Part shown: piece after piece, positions 15,925-25,166 of the stretch
Layout of the letters: every line of letters starts with the position of its first letter
Numbering within the stretch: the first letter of the stretch is position 1
Assembly: GCA_944325865.1 (NCBI GenBank)
Contig: CALVBS010000004.1
Span: 124,001-188,000, forward strand
Direction: 5' to 3'
DNA: 64,000 nt
DNA from: Candidatus Gastranaerophilales bacterium
GTDB taxonomy: Bacteria; Cyanobacteriota; Vampirovibrionia; Gastranaerophilales; Gastranaerophilaceae
The notes under the pieces: model-generated
The model's database searches: none
Told to the model about the DNA's origin: nothing
What the model saw: only the letters and a program-made list of their open reading frames with translations
Program-made: the position numbers and the translations under genes

Positions 15925-17228
15925 TGATTAATTCGGATACAATAGGAATTATTGCCGATGACCTGACAGGTGCAAATGATACGGCATTACAATTTCAACA
16001 ACAGGGAGCAACTACCCAGATTCTTCTTGATACGGAAGAAGAACCTTTGAATTTGAAAAACACCCAAACCTGGGCTATTTCTACCGAGTCCAGAAATATT
16101 GAGCCTCACGAGGCTTATGAAAAAGTTAAACTTGCAACTGAATTTTTTAAAGAAAAAATTAATCCGGATTACTTCTATAAAAAAATTGATTCAACAATTA
16201 GAGGAAATATTGCGGTTGAAGTCCTTGCAATGCTTGAAGTTTTGGAATGGGATGCTGCTGTTATTATTCCTGCATTTCCCGCAGAATCAAGAGTTACCGT
16301 CGGAGGTTATCATCTTTTGAAAGGTGTGCCTATTGAAAGAACAGAAATGGCAAGAGATCCGTATTCACCTATTTTTGAATCACATATTCCGACACTTTTA
16401 AAATCACAGCTTGATACAGCAAACAAAGATCTTGTAGGCTCTATTGAACTTTCAACTGTTATGAAAGGAGCCGGACCTATACTTGTAAAACTGAAAGAAC
16501 TTATCTCCCAAGGTAAAAAACTTATTGTTGCAGATGCAATGTCAACAGTTGATATTGAGCAGGTGATGCTTGCAATCAGTAAAACCGATTATAATATACT
16601 TCCTACAGGAACTGCCGCTGCAGCAAGAATATTAAGATATTTATGGATGCCTGACAGCGAACCTCAGCATTTTTCAAAAACAATACCGGAACTTCCGAAA
16701 TTTGTTGTTTCAGGTAGTGCCACTCAAATTACGGCAAACCAAATTGATAAACTTGACGAAAGTGATGAATTTGAAAATACATTCATACTCAGCCTTGACA
16801 TGAAAACCGTACTCGATGGAGTTTCAGACACTCTGGTTGAACGTGTAATAAATAACCTCGGCAACAATAATATTGTAGTTGTACACACGTCTCATTTAAT
16901 TAAGAATTTCGACGGTTTTTCGGAAGATTCACTCAATGCAGAATTAACAAGAACATCGCTTGCAAATGTTATTACCGATTTTCTTGCTGAATTGACACGG
17001 AGAGTTGTAGAAAAAAAAGATGTTATTTTAATAACTCTCGGCGGGGAAACTTCTTACAAATGCTGTGAAGCAATAGGTGCAAACCAGCTTCAACTGATTG
17101 ATGAAGTGGCTCCGGCAATAGCTTTAAGTATGGACCATAATGCCAGATGGATTGTTACAAAATCTGGCAACCTCGGGGGAGTCAATACTTTAATTGATAT
17201 TTTGAAATATTTTGAACAACATGAATAA
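15921..17228 (+). CDS. Four-carbon acid sugar kinase family protein (DUF1537; OtnK/DtnK-like)
   Basis: This 435-residue kinase belongs to the family shown to phosphorylate four-carbon sugar acids such as D-threonate or D-erythronate. The N-terminal domain has the hallmark IADDLTGANDTA and KIDSTIRGN. The C-terminal nucleotide-binding domain has ITLGGETSYKCCEAIG. It overlaps ssb by four bases, and the following pdxA overlaps it by eight. In characterised systems a DUF1537 kinase next to a PdxA-type dehydrogenase makes a D-threonate catabolic pair. Here the exact substrate cannot be told, and a contribution to pyridoxal phosphate precursor supply is also possible. Confidence 0.87.
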   Translation: MMINSDTIGIIADDLTGANDTALQFQQQGATTQILLDTEEEPLNLKNTQTWAISTESRNIEPHEAYEKVKLATEFFKEKINPDYFYKKIDSTIRGNIAVEVLAMLEVLEWDAAVIIPAFPAESRVTVGGYHLLKGVPIERTEMARDPYSPIFESHIPTLLKSQLDTANKDLVGSIELSTVMKGAGPILVKLKELISQGKKLIVADAMSTVDIEQVMLAISKTDYNILPTGTAAAARILRYLWMPDSEPQHFSKTIPELPKFVVSGSATQITANQIDKLDESDEFENTFILSLDMKTVLDGVSDTLVERVINNLGNNNIVVVHTSHLIKNFDGFSEDSLNAELTRTSLANVITDFLAELTRRVVEKKDVILITLGGETSYKCCEAIGANQLQLIDEVAPAIALSMDHNARWIVTKSGNLGGVNTLIDILKYFEQHE

Positions 17229-18147
17229 ATATTCGGAAAAAATTGCAATAACCACAGGCGACCCTAACGGTATCGGTGCTGAAATAACAATAAAAGCACT
17301 TAATAAACTTGATTTGCCGCCGGAAAAATTTGTGATTATTTCAAATAACAATATTTTGAATTTTTACGGGAATTTAAATAAAAACTATGAACTGCTGAAT
17401 ATTCCTTATAATAGTGAAATCAAACCTGGCAGTGCAACCAAAGAAGGCGGAGAATTTTCATTTCAATCTTTAAAAAAAGTTTGTGAAATAAAGCCCAGGG
17501 CAATAGTAACAGCTCCGGTTGCAAAAAATGCCTTACATCTTGCAGGTCATATCTATAACGGTCAAACAGAAGTTTTACAAAAATTTCTTGCACACAATAA
17601 TCAGCATGCAGAAATGCTTTTTGTTGCCGGAGATTTCAGAGTCCTGCTTTTGACAAGACACTGTGCCTTAAAAGATATTAATTTAACCAAAGAACTTGTG
17701 GTCGAAAAAATTCTTAATTTGAGAGAATTTTTCAAAACACAATTAAATATTAGCAACCCGAAATTTGCATTGTGCGGTTTTAATCCACATGCCGGAGAGG
17801 ACGGGATATTAGGGAAAGAAGAGGTTGAAATATTAAATCCTGCGGTTGAAGAATTGCGTGAATTTGGTGTTAATATAACTAATCCTCTGCCGGCAGACAC
17901 TTTATTCGTAAAAGCAGGAAAAGCATATTATTCTAAAAATAAAATGCCTTATGACTGTTATATAGCAAATTATCATGATCAGGGATTAATCCCGATAAAA
18001 ACCGTTGCTGGAGATAAAACCGTTAATATGACAATAGGACTCGATATAATAAGAACATCACCAGGTCACGGTACAGCATTTGACATTGCCGGCAAAAATA
18101 TCGCAGACGAAAATGGCATGATATCAGCAATTACGGAAGTATTGTAA
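17221..18147 (+). CDS. pdxA: PdxA-family 4-phosphohydroxythreonine (or phospho-threonate) dehydrogenase
   Basis: This 308-residue NAD-dependent, metal-dependent oxidative decarboxylase shows the family motifs TTGDPNGIGAE, NPHAGEDG, LPADTLF, YHDQGLIPIK and RTSPGHGTAFDIAG. True PdxA works in pyridoxal phosphate synthesis; the close PdxA2 paralogue oxidises 4-phospho-D-threonate. Overlap with a DUF1537 kinase favours PdxA2, but no other pdxA is visible here, so one protein may serve both. The ATG at 17221 overlaps the end of the kinase gene; a TTG at 17212 is a less likely start. The gene is convergent with aroE, five bases apart. Confidence 0.88.
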   Translation: MNKYSEKIAITTGDPNGIGAEITIKALNKLDLPPEKFVIISNNNILNFYGNLNKNYELLNIPYNSEIKPGSATKEGGEFSFQSLKKVCEIKPRAIVTAPVAKNALHLAGHIYNGQTEVLQKFLAHNNQHAEMLFVAGDFRVLLLTRHCALKDINLTKELVVEKILNLREFFKTQLNISNPKFALCGFNPHAGEDGILGKEEVEILNPAVEELREFGVNITNPLPADTLFVKAGKAYYSKNKMPYDCYIANYHDQGLIPIKTVAGDKTVNMTIGLDIIRTSPGHGTAFDIAGKNIADENGMISAITEVL

Positions 18148-18152
18148 GTTAT

Positions 18153-18992
18153 TTACAGATTTTCCAGTGCCGCAATTTTCATTGTATTAAAATCCGGAGT
18201 TCTACCGAACCAGATTTCTTGAGCGGAAACCGCCTGATAAATAAGCATATCCAGTCCGTTTATAGTCTCCAGACCAAGATTTTCCGCAAGCTTTAATAAA
18301 ATCGTTTTTTTCGGGTTATAAATAACATCATACACAACAGCACTTTCCGGTAAGGTTTTCAAAACATTTTCCTCAATCGGAGTCATATCTGCAGAACGGC
18401 CAAGCATACCTATTGGAGTCGTATTAACAAGCATATCATATTTTGATAAGTCTCTGACAGAATCAATCTGATGGGATTCAAATTCTATATTAGGGAACTT
18501 TCTTCTCATATAAGCCATATAATCCATAGCATTCGGAATATTTCTTGTATAAACACCAATATACTTAACCCCCAGTTCAGACAAAGCTAAAACCGCAGCA
18601 CGGCTGGCTCCGCCTGTACCAAGAAGTGCAATATTTTTACCTTTTAAATCTATTGAAGAAGGAATTGCTTTTTTAAATCCCATTGCATCGGTATTATATC
18701 CCTTAAAAGTTTTATCGGGATTAATTTTTACTGTATTAACCGCACCTGCAATATCTGCATACTTATCAACTTCCTGAACAAAAAGGGAAATAGGAAGCTT
18801 TAGAGGTATTGTTACGTTAAAACCTCCAAAATTTTCTCTCTTAAAAAATTTTACTCTTTCGACCAAATCTTCGGGATCGGTTTCCAGAATATCATAAGTT
18901 GCGTCAACTCCAAGACTTTTAAATCCTGCCTTATGAATAACGGCAGAAAGTGAATGCCCCAAAGGATAACCTATTAACCCGAATTTATTCAT
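18153..18992 (-). CDS. aroE: Shikimate dehydrogenase
   Basis: AroE reduces 3-dehydroshikimate to shikimate with NADPH in aromatic amino acid synthesis. The 279-residue length is normal. Substrate-site residues are visible in IGYPLGHSLSAVIH (the two serines), in FNVTIPLKL (catalytic Lys) and GYNTDAMGF (catalytic Asp). The dinucleotide-binding loop is LLGTGGASRA, and QAVSAQEIWFG closes the protein. It is the last gene of the minus-strand run lptC-lptA-TPR-dprA-topA-aroE. AroQ, another enzyme of the pathway, is encoded separately at 44555. Confidence 0.95.
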   Translation of the reverse strand: MNKFGLIGYPLGHSLSAVIHKAGFKSLGVDATYDILETDPEDLVERVKFFKRENFGGFNVTIPLKLPISLFVQEVDKYADIAGAVNTVKINPDKTFKGYNTDAMGFKKAIPSSIDLKGKNIALLGTGGASRAAVLALSELGVKYIGVYTRNIPNAMDYMAYMRRKFPNIEFESHQIDSVRDLSKYDMLVNTTPIGMLGRSADMTPIEENVLKTLPESAVVYDVIYNPKKTILLKLAENLGLETINGLDMLIYQAVSAQEIWFGRTPDFNTMKIAALENL

Positions 18993-19021
18993 ACCTTATT
19001 CTCCATATCTTAAATTGTTTA

Positions 19022-21340
19022 TTATAAATTTTCGTTTTCATTCTGCGGCTGTTCTTCAACAACACGTTTATATCCGCATGAACGATTAGAACACTCTATG
19101 GTAGTGCCTTTTTTCAAAACTTTTTTTACTAACAAGGCACCACAATCCGGACATTCCTCACCTGTCGGCTCATTCCAGAGAACAAAATCACAATCAGGAT
19201 ATCTGTTGCAGCCGAAAAATACGGTTCCACGTTTTGATTTTCTTTCAACAATTACACCTTCTCCGCATTTTGGACATTTGACACCGGTAGAGCGGCGATA
19301 TGGTTTACGGAATTTACATCCTTCATTTGTACATTCCATATATTTTCCGTAAGGCCCTGTTTTAAATACCATATCCGAACCGCATTTTTCACATTTTTCA
19401 TCACAGTTTTCGGATTCTGCGGACTGATTTTGAACATTTTCAGACATTGCATTCAATGACATTACCGTTTTGCATTCAGGATATCCGGAACAGCCAAGGA
19501 ATTGGTTTCCCTGACGACTTGTACGCACAAGCATCGGCTTGCCGCAGTTCGGACACATTACATTTGTTTCAATCCGAACACGTTCTCCATTTTTCATAGC
19601 ATCATTGACAACACTGATAAACGGGCCGTAAAAATCCTCTAAAACTTTATTCCAAACAGCTTTTTTCTCTGCAATCTGGTCCAATTTAGTTTCCATGCCC
19701 GCAGTGAATTTATAATCCATAACATCAGTAAATTGTGCTACAAGCTGTTTACATACCGTTCTGCCCAATAATGTCGGAGCCAGAGCCTTATCAAGTTTTT
19801 CAACATACCCTCTGGTTTGAATTTTTGTAATAATTGAGGCATAGGTGGACGGACGACCGATACCGTATTCCTCCAGAGCCTTAACAAGTGTAGCTTCAGA
19901 ATATCTTGGAGGCGGCTGAGTAAAATGCTGCTTCGGGGTGACTTTTCTGCAGGTTAAAATATCGTCCTTATTCAAATCAGGAATTTTTTCTTTTGGAGCA
20001 TTATCTTCTTCATCTGTTTCGTTGTATAGTTTCAAAAAACCATCAAAAGTGACCTTGCTTGTACTTGCCCTGAGGGTATAATCACCCGCAGAAATTTCAA
20101 CAGCCTTATTAGCAACCGTTGCATTTGTCATTTGAGAAGACATAAACTTATTCCAGATTAATTTATATAATCTGTACTGTTCATTTGAAAGATACTGCTT
20201 TATACTGTCCGGAGTTCTCTCAGGATAAGACGGACGAATAGCTTCGTGAGCATCCTGAACATTTTGTTTTCCTTTTGCATAAACATTCGGCTTTTCCGGA
20301 TAGTACTTTTCACCGTAATTCTTCAGAATAAAATCTTTTGCCATTGCTTGAGCGTCATCAGAAATTCTGGTACTATCGGTTCTCATATAAGTAATCAAAC
20401 CAACCGCACCGTTTTCAAGTTCAATACCTTCATATAGCTTCTGTGCAATCTGCATTGTTTTTTGTACACCGTAGCCGAGCTTTGAACTTGCTTCCCTTTG
20501 AAGAGTTGAAGTTATAAAAGGAGCCGTCGGCTTACGTTTTGTTTCTTTATTTGTTATTTTGGAAACCTTGTATTCCGTAGATTTATCAGCAAGAAATTCA
20601 ACTATCTTATTTGCTTCTTCCTCGTTTGGAATCTCTATCTTTTTATCTTTATATTTTGAAAGTTCGGCCTCAAACACTCCGCCGTCTTTTTCCAGTTCTG
20701 TATGTATAGACCAGTATTCAACAGGAACGAATGCTTCGATTTCTTCTTCTCTTTCGCAGATCATTCTAAGAGCTACAGACTGAACTCGGCCGGCTGAAAG
20801 ATGATAATTACCGAGCCTTTTCCACAGAACCGGACTTAACTTATAGCCTACAAGTTTATCAAGAATCTGTCTTGTCTGCTGTGCCTTTACCCTATCCATA
20901 TCAATAGCCCGCGGATGTTCAACCGCATATTTTACGGCCTTTGGAGTAATTTCGTTAAACTCAATTCTGTAAACCTTGTCATCAGGCACATCAAGCACCT
21001 GTCTAACATGCCATGCAATAGCCTCTCCCTCACGATCAGGGTCGGAGGCAAGGAAAATTTTATCACTTTTTTTTGATAAATCATTTAATTTAGTAACAAC
21101 TTTTTTCTTTTCAGGAATAATAACAAATGACGGCTGAAACCCGTTGTTAACATCAAACCCGAGAACATTTTGCGGCAAATCTCTGATATGCCCGAAACTT
21201 GCTTCAATAGTATAGCTATCCCCGAGAATTTTTCTTATAGTTTTTGATTTTGCGGGAGACTCAACTATAACTAAAGCTTTTTCTTTTTTAGATGATGTTT
21301 TTTTTGCAGGTTTTTCTGCTGCTGCAGCTGACTTTGCCAT
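19022..21340 (-). CDS. topA: DNA topoisomerase I
   Basis: TopA relaxes negative supercoils by single-strand passage. In this 772-residue protein the Toprim domain begins at residue 21 (KALVIVESPAKSKTI) with FLASDPDREGEAIAWH. The active tyrosine lies in GLITYMRTDSTRIS. The body has the typical RVQSVALRMI and PPRYSEATLVKALEE segments. Three C-terminal four-Cys zinc-ribbon repeats follow (CPNCGKPM, CEKCGSDM, CPKCGEGV), plus a last CPDCGALL repeat. The N-terminus carries an extra Lys/Ala-rich stretch. It follows dprA by seven bases, a common pairing in bacteria. Confidence 0.96.
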   Translation of the reverse strand: MAKSAAAAEKPAKKTSSKKEKALVIVESPAKSKTIRKILGDSYTIEASFGHIRDLPQNVLGFDVNNGFQPSFVIIPEKKKVVTKLNDLSKKSDKIFLASDPDREGEAIAWHVRQVLDVPDDKVYRIEFNEITPKAVKYAVEHPRAIDMDRVKAQQTRQILDKLVGYKLSPVLWKRLGNYHLSAGRVQSVALRMICEREEEIEAFVPVEYWSIHTELEKDGGVFEAELSKYKDKKIEIPNEEEANKIVEFLADKSTEYKVSKITNKETKRKPTAPFITSTLQREASSKLGYGVQKTMQIAQKLYEGIELENGAVGLITYMRTDSTRISDDAQAMAKDFILKNYGEKYYPEKPNVYAKGKQNVQDAHEAIRPSYPERTPDSIKQYLSNEQYRLYKLIWNKFMSSQMTNATVANKAVEISAGDYTLRASTSKVTFDGFLKLYNETDEEDNAPKEKIPDLNKDDILTCRKVTPKQHFTQPPPRYSEATLVKALEEYGIGRPSTYASIITKIQTRGYVEKLDKALAPTLLGRTVCKQLVAQFTDVMDYKFTAGMETKLDQIAEKKAVWNKVLEDFYGPFISVVNDAMKNGERVRIETNVMCPNCGKPMLVRTSRQGNQFLGCSGYPECKTVMSLNAMSENVQNQSAESENCDEKCEKCGSDMVFKTGPYGKYMECTNEGCKFRKPYRRSTGVKCPKCGEGVIVERKSKRGTVFFGCNRYPDCDFVLWNEPTGEECPDCGALLVKKVLKKGTTIECSNRSCGYKRVVEEQPQNENENL

Positions 21341-21347
21341 TTATATT

Positions 21348-22433
21348 CTATATCCTCTTATATCTGTCACCGGTTACCTGTTTTATTATGCCTTTAAGCT
21401 CCATTGTTGTCAAGGTTGTCAGTAATTCATCAATATCTATTTTTGTTTCAAGTGCAATCTCATCGGCATTTTTTTCTTCAACCTCTATTGCATCAAGGAT
21501 TTTTTCTTCTGTTGATGAAAGTCCCTCCAGATTAATTTTTAATTGCTCGGCGGGTTTAATTTCCCAGTTAAGTGCTTCAAGAATATCCTGTGCCTGTGTA
21601 ACAAGTGTTGCACCGTTTTTCAATAATTTATAAATCCCTTCTGTATTCGGATTTGAGATAAGACCCGGAATACACATAAGCTCTCTGCCCTGTTCAAGAC
21701 AGAGGTTAGCTGTTATTAACGCTCCGCTTTTGAGAGATGCTTCCGCAACAAGTGTTCCGTATGAAAGACCGGAAACAATCCTGTTTCTTTGAGGAAATCT
21801 GAATTTCAACGGCTGAAATGTCGGATAATATTCCGTTACAACGGCTCCCCCGCCTTTCTCTATTTTTTCATAAAGATTTTTGTTTGAAGTCGGATAAATA
21901 AAATCAAAGCCGCTTGCAATAACGCCGATTGTTTTTAAGTTGTTTTCAAGTGCTGCTGTATGGGCTGATGTATCAATTCCTGCAGCAAGCCCTGATACAA
22001 TACAAATATCCGTTCCAACGAGTTCTGAAATTATTTTGTTAACAGCATCTTTGGCATGATAAGTTGACTTTCTTGAACCTACAACGGCAACCGTGCGTTC
22101 AAGATTACACCCGAACAAATCCCCTTTATAATATAAAACAGCAGGTGGATCCTCAATTTGTTTCAACATTTTTGGATATTTGTCATCTTCCAGCGTAACA
22201 TAGTTAATCCCGCGATTTTCAACACCATATAAAGCCTTTTCAGGGTCAATTTTATCCCGTTCGCGTAAAAATGTTTCAGCTTTTTTAACACTCAATCCGT
22301 CAATTTGTGATAGTTCATGCATATCTGCATTAAAAGCTTCCTCTATATCTCCGAAATAATTATAGAGTCTGTGAATAAAATTTCCGTCAATATTTTCTAT
22401 AGCCGAAAACGCAAGCCAGAATTTATTTTTCAT
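21348..22433 (-). CDS. dprA: DNA processing protein DprA
   Basis: DprA loads RecA onto incoming single-stranded DNA during natural transformation. The 361 residues comprise a helical N-terminal SAM-like region (to about 75), the Rossmann core with VAVVGSRKS and SGLAAGIDTSAH, and GLSYGTLVAEASLKSGALIT. A C-terminal winged helix (about 300-361) completes the family's standard architecture. The gene overlaps the upstream TPR gene by 11 bases and lies 7 bases before topA. Together with the abundant prepilins it hints at competence, but pili here may have other uses. Confidence 0.95.
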   Translation of the reverse strand: MKNKFWLAFSAIENIDGNFIHRLYNYFGDIEEAFNADMHELSQIDGLSVKKAETFLRERDKIDPEKALYGVENRGINYVTLEDDKYPKMLKQIEDPPAVLYYKGDLFGCNLERTVAVVGSRKSTYHAKDAVNKIISELVGTDICIVSGLAAGIDTSAHTAALENNLKTIGVIASGFDFIYPTSNKNLYEKIEKGGGAVVTEYYPTFQPLKFRFPQRNRIVSGLSYGTLVAEASLKSGALITANLCLEQGRELMCIPGLISNPNTEGIYKLLKNGATLVTQAQDILEALNWEIKPAEQLKINLEGLSSTEEKILDAIEVEEKNADEIALETKIDIDELLTTLTTMELKGIIKQVTGDRYKRI

Positions 22434-23202
22434 TTTCCGATTTCTTTTTAATTCTCTCTACAAGTTTTGCAATATTATTTTTTTCTTCTTCCGGAATACC
22501 CATATCCATATAATCTTCAAAGTATTCCACAGCATCCTCGTAATCGCCGCGGGCAAGAAATAGTATCGCAACTTTTTTATAAGCCTGATAAAATCCGTCA
22601 TCCCTTGCGATTGTTTTTAAATAATTTGAAATAGCTTTGTCAATTTCATCATTTGCTTCGTAAGCTTGAGCCAGATAAAAATATATCCACTGGTTATCTT
22701 CTTTGTACTCAAGAACATTTTCAAAATTTTCAATGGCCGGAGCATAATTTCCAAGTTCAAAATGTACTTTGCCTAAATCATAATAAGCATCATAATTTTC
22801 CGGCTGAACTTCCAAAACTTTTTCCAGTTCGTCAATAGCTAAATCAAGCCTTGAATCTTCCATATAAAATCTTGCAAGAAAATGTCTGATAACCATATTA
22901 TCAGGAATTTCATATTCACCTTGCAACAAGAGTTCAATACCATTTCCGAAGTCTTTATTTTTATAATAAATATCTGCAAGGTTTATATAAAGTTCCGGAG
23001 CCTTTGGATCCAATTCTATAGCTTTTAAAAAATTATCTTCAGCCTTTTCCGAATTGCCTATAGCATTATAACAAAGTCCTATGGTATTATACACCTCAAC
23101 AGTCGGCTTTTCCGTTTCAAGAACTGAACTAAAAATATCTATTGCTTTTTCATATTCGCCTTTATTATATAATTCAACTGCGTTTTTAATTTTGTCGCTC
23201 AT
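22423..23202 (-). CDS. TPR-repeat protein
   Basis: This 259-residue soluble protein is built of about seven tetratricopeptide repeats. Repeated AxxxYxxAIxxF and YYDLGKVHFELGNYAPAIEN patterns are visible from residue 5 to about 245, and the tail is Lys-rich. TPR proteins are protein-interaction scaffolds, so no specific role can be read from sequence. It has no signal peptide. Position between lptA (3-base gap) and dprA (11-base overlap) shows tight co-transcription and co-translation rather than functional connection. Confidence 0.88.
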   Translation of the reverse strand: MSDKIKNAVELYNKGEYEKAIDIFSSVLETEKPTVEVYNTIGLCYNAIGNSEKAEDNFLKAIELDPKAPELYINLADIYYKNKDFGNGIELLLQGEYEIPDNMVIRHFLARFYMEDSRLDLAIDELEKVLEVQPENYDAYYDLGKVHFELGNYAPAIENFENVLEYKEDNQWIYFYLAQAYEANDEIDKAISNYLKTIARDDGFYQAYKKVAILFLARGDYEDAVEYFEDYMDMGIPEEEKNNIAKLVERIKKKSENEK

Positions 23203-23205
23203 TTT

Positions 23206-24186
23206 TTATAATCCTAACCCCATGCTTCCTTCTTCGCTCTGGCCATTGCCAATATTCCTGATAACACTTCTTGTGTTTCCTTCCGCATGGAAATCTTTAG
23301 GATTAAGAACCATTTTAATTTTATCGGCATAAATTGTTCTTACACCCTGTGTAATGCTGGAACGTCCATTAAAATAAATATCATTAGGTTTACCTGTAGT
23401 TTTATCCGGATAAACTGTTACTTTAGGCCCTACTGCATAATAATCCTGATACCAGATTCTGACGTTTCCACTCGCACTGAATACATTTTTATCCTGAACA
23501 TATTCCTGAACTGCTGATTTCAAAATAAGTTTCGTTCCGTCTTCCATTAAAACATTTGATGTAGTATTACCGTTTGCCGTCAACATTTTTGAGGCAGCAT
23601 CATAGAAAAATTTATCAGCAAAAGATTCGTTATTTTCCTGCTTAACCTGAGCATTTCCAATTAACTCCAGATTTTTCAAATCACCGTTTTTATCGGTTTT
23701 TATAATTGCTTTATTTGAAAAAGTTTCAATTTCTTTGTATTTGATGGTAACAGTCCCTGTCGCAGTCATTATACCAGTTTTGGTATCATACTCCTGAACA
23801 TCCGAATTGATTACGACTATCGGAGTTTTTCCGTCGAAAACAACTGACTGGGTATCCCCCTCCGCTCTTACAATTTTTGTTATGAGAGAAACTTTCAGAA
23901 TATTTGCTTTAACTTCTCTTTTTTTATTTTTTTTCACTTCATAAGCATAAGGTTTATCATAAAAAGTAGCTGTATCAAGTTTCTGCTCACCGGTCATATT
24001 AATATCAGCAGAATCTCCGACAACTTTCAAATCATCAACTGAAACTTTTACATCTCCGTTAAATTTGATTTTATTATCGGATTCCGAAAAACTCTGGGTT
24101 TTAGATTCAATTACCAGATCGGAAGCATGAACCGCCACACCGGCTGATAGTAATATTAAAGTTAAAGCCGCTAATATTTTCTTCAT
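23206..24186 (-). CDS. lptA: LptA/OstA-like lipopolysaccharide transport protein
   Basis: This periplasmic bridge protein is of the Lpt LPS-export machinery. The 326 residues begin with a signal peptide (about 1-21, ending VAVHA). OstA-type beta-jellyroll repeats follow (NKIKFNGDVKVSVDDLKVVG; GIMTATGTVTIKY; NVFSASGNVRIWYQDYYAVG). It is longer than E. coli LptA (185) and looks like two or more OstA domains in tandem, as is common in Cyanobacteria and relatives. It shares one base with the lptC stop codon (TAATG). Its presence supports an LPS-type outer membrane. Confidence 0.85.
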   Translation of the reverse strand: MKKILAALTLILLSAGVAVHASDLVIESKTQSFSESDNKIKFNGDVKVSVDDLKVVGDSADINMTGEQKLDTATFYDKPYAYEVKKNKKREVKANILKVSLITKIVRAEGDTQSVVFDGKTPIVVINSDVQEYDTKTGIMTATGTVTIKYKEIETFSNKAIIKTDKNGDLKNLELIGNAQVKQENNESFADKFFYDAASKMLTANGNTTSNVLMEDGTKLILKSAVQEYVQDKNVFSASGNVRIWYQDYYAVGPKVTVYPDKTTGKPNDIYFNGRSSITQGVRTIYADKIKMVLNPKDFHAEGNTRSVIRNIGNGQSEEGSMGLGL

Positions 24187-24782
24187 TATTTCTCCTTAGA
24201 GTCGTACATTTTTGAAACCGCATTACCCGTAATTTTAAATTTATCATATTCCGGACTTATTTCAACTTCATTTGCAGTCGCAAGAAATTGCCCGTGTCGT
24301 GTAATTCTTACGTTGCCTTTTGCTATAACAGGATTTTCTCTCCCCGTCCATGTAAGTCTGTCCGCCTCAAGCATTATCCCGTCTTTTATAACAATCCTTG
24401 TATCATTATACATAATAATTTGAGTTTTTTTAGAATTATAAGTTCCCTTTGAAGATTCAAAACTCATAGAGACTTCATTATTGTCGTCATAAAAGTTTCC
24501 TATACAATTATCAAGAAGAGCAACACCGTTAATGCTGTCATAAGTTCCTGTTTCACCGTAAATCTCCCAGTATTTTTTATCATCCTTTGTTTCTGTCAAA
24601 ATTATACCGTTGATAAGGGCTTCCTGTCTGTCCTGATCTGTTGAAAGCTGACTTCTGTTGAAGTTGTGGGTAATTATACCTGCAGAAATAAATGCCCACA
24701 AAAGTATTCCAATAAAACTAGCGAAGGCAAGCAGATAAGCTTTCTTTTTTCTACTGAGATCTCTCCATTTCATAATTCGCAT
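24186..24782 (-). CDS. lptC: LptC-like LPS export protein
   Basis: This 198-residue inner-membrane anchored protein has one helix at about residues 16-37 (AYLLAFASFIGILLWAFISAG), then a periplasmic beta-jellyroll domain with repeated YGETGTYDSINGVALLDN and SSKGTYNSKKTQIIMYND patterns of the LptC/OstA fold. LptC passes LPS from the LptBFG transporter to LptA, which is encoded next and overlaps by one base. The start could be the first Met (24782) or the third codon after it (MKWRDLSRKKK, 24773). It heads the minus-strand run ending in aroE. Confidence 0.82.
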   Translation of the reverse strand: MRIMKWRDLSRKKKAYLLAFASFIGILLWAFISAGIITHNFNRSQLSTDQDRQEALINGIILTETKDDKKYWEIYGETGTYDSINGVALLDNCIGNFYDDNNEVSMSFESSKGTYNSKKTQIIMYNDTRIVIKDGIMLEADRLTWTGRENPVIAKGNVRITRHGQFLATANEVEISPEYDKFKITGNAVSKMYDSKEK

Positions 24783-24826
24783 GCTAGCACAAATAATTTG
24801 TACTGTAATCTTTTTGTTATGAATTA

Positions 24827-25054
24827 TTAATTTTTGCGTTTTTGTACTATTAGATCATACCCGAGAATATCACAGATTAATTTTAATTCTTTAAATGTAA
24901 GATGCTGACGTTTCAGTTTGCATGAAAAAGCCGAGGCTTTGGTATTTTTACCAAGCTTTTCGTTTAATCGCTCATTTAAAGTTTTTTGCAATACATATTC
25001 ACGGTTTAAAAGAAATTTTACAAGCTGAAAATCATCAAAATCATTTATTATCAT
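24827..25054 (-). CDS. Small HTH regulator divergent from a prepilin gene
   Basis: This 75-residue protein is a short Cro-like helix-turn-helix with no ligand domain. Its second half (ASAFSCKLKRQHLTFKELKL, then ICDILGYDLIV) parallels the HTH protein at 10524. The first half has a longer, more charged N-terminus. It lies back to back with the prepilin gene at 25167 across 112 bases. That gap holds a strong promoter and a perfect 18-base inverted repeat at the expected transcription start. It is likely the local repressor of that prepilin, inferred from arrangement. Confidence 0.7.
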   Translation of the reverse strand: MIINDFDDFQLVKFLLNREYVLQKTLNERLNEKLGKNTKASAFSCKLKRQHLTFKELKLICDILGYDLIVQKRKN

Positions 25055-25072
25055 TATTTAATTATCGCAGGG

Positions 25073-25141
25073 TTGACTTACTGTATCAAAAAAGTTATAC
25101 TGAATTGCAAATAATCAAATTAGTTTGATTATTTGCAATTC
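25073..25141 (+). promoter_or_regulatory. Strong prepilin promoter with an 18-base perfect inverted repeat
   Basis: TTGACT (25073-25078) and TATACT (25096-25101) are 17 bases apart. Immediately after the -10, GAATTGCAAATAATCAAA (25102-25119) pairs perfectly with TTTGATTATTTGCAATTC (25124-25141) around TTAG. It spans the expected start of transcription and ends 25 bases before the ATG, so it can act as an operator in DNA or as a 5' hairpin in RNA. No T run follows, so it is not a terminator. Confidence 0.8.
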
Positions 25142-25166
25142 ATAGTACACAGTTGGAGGTTGTATA

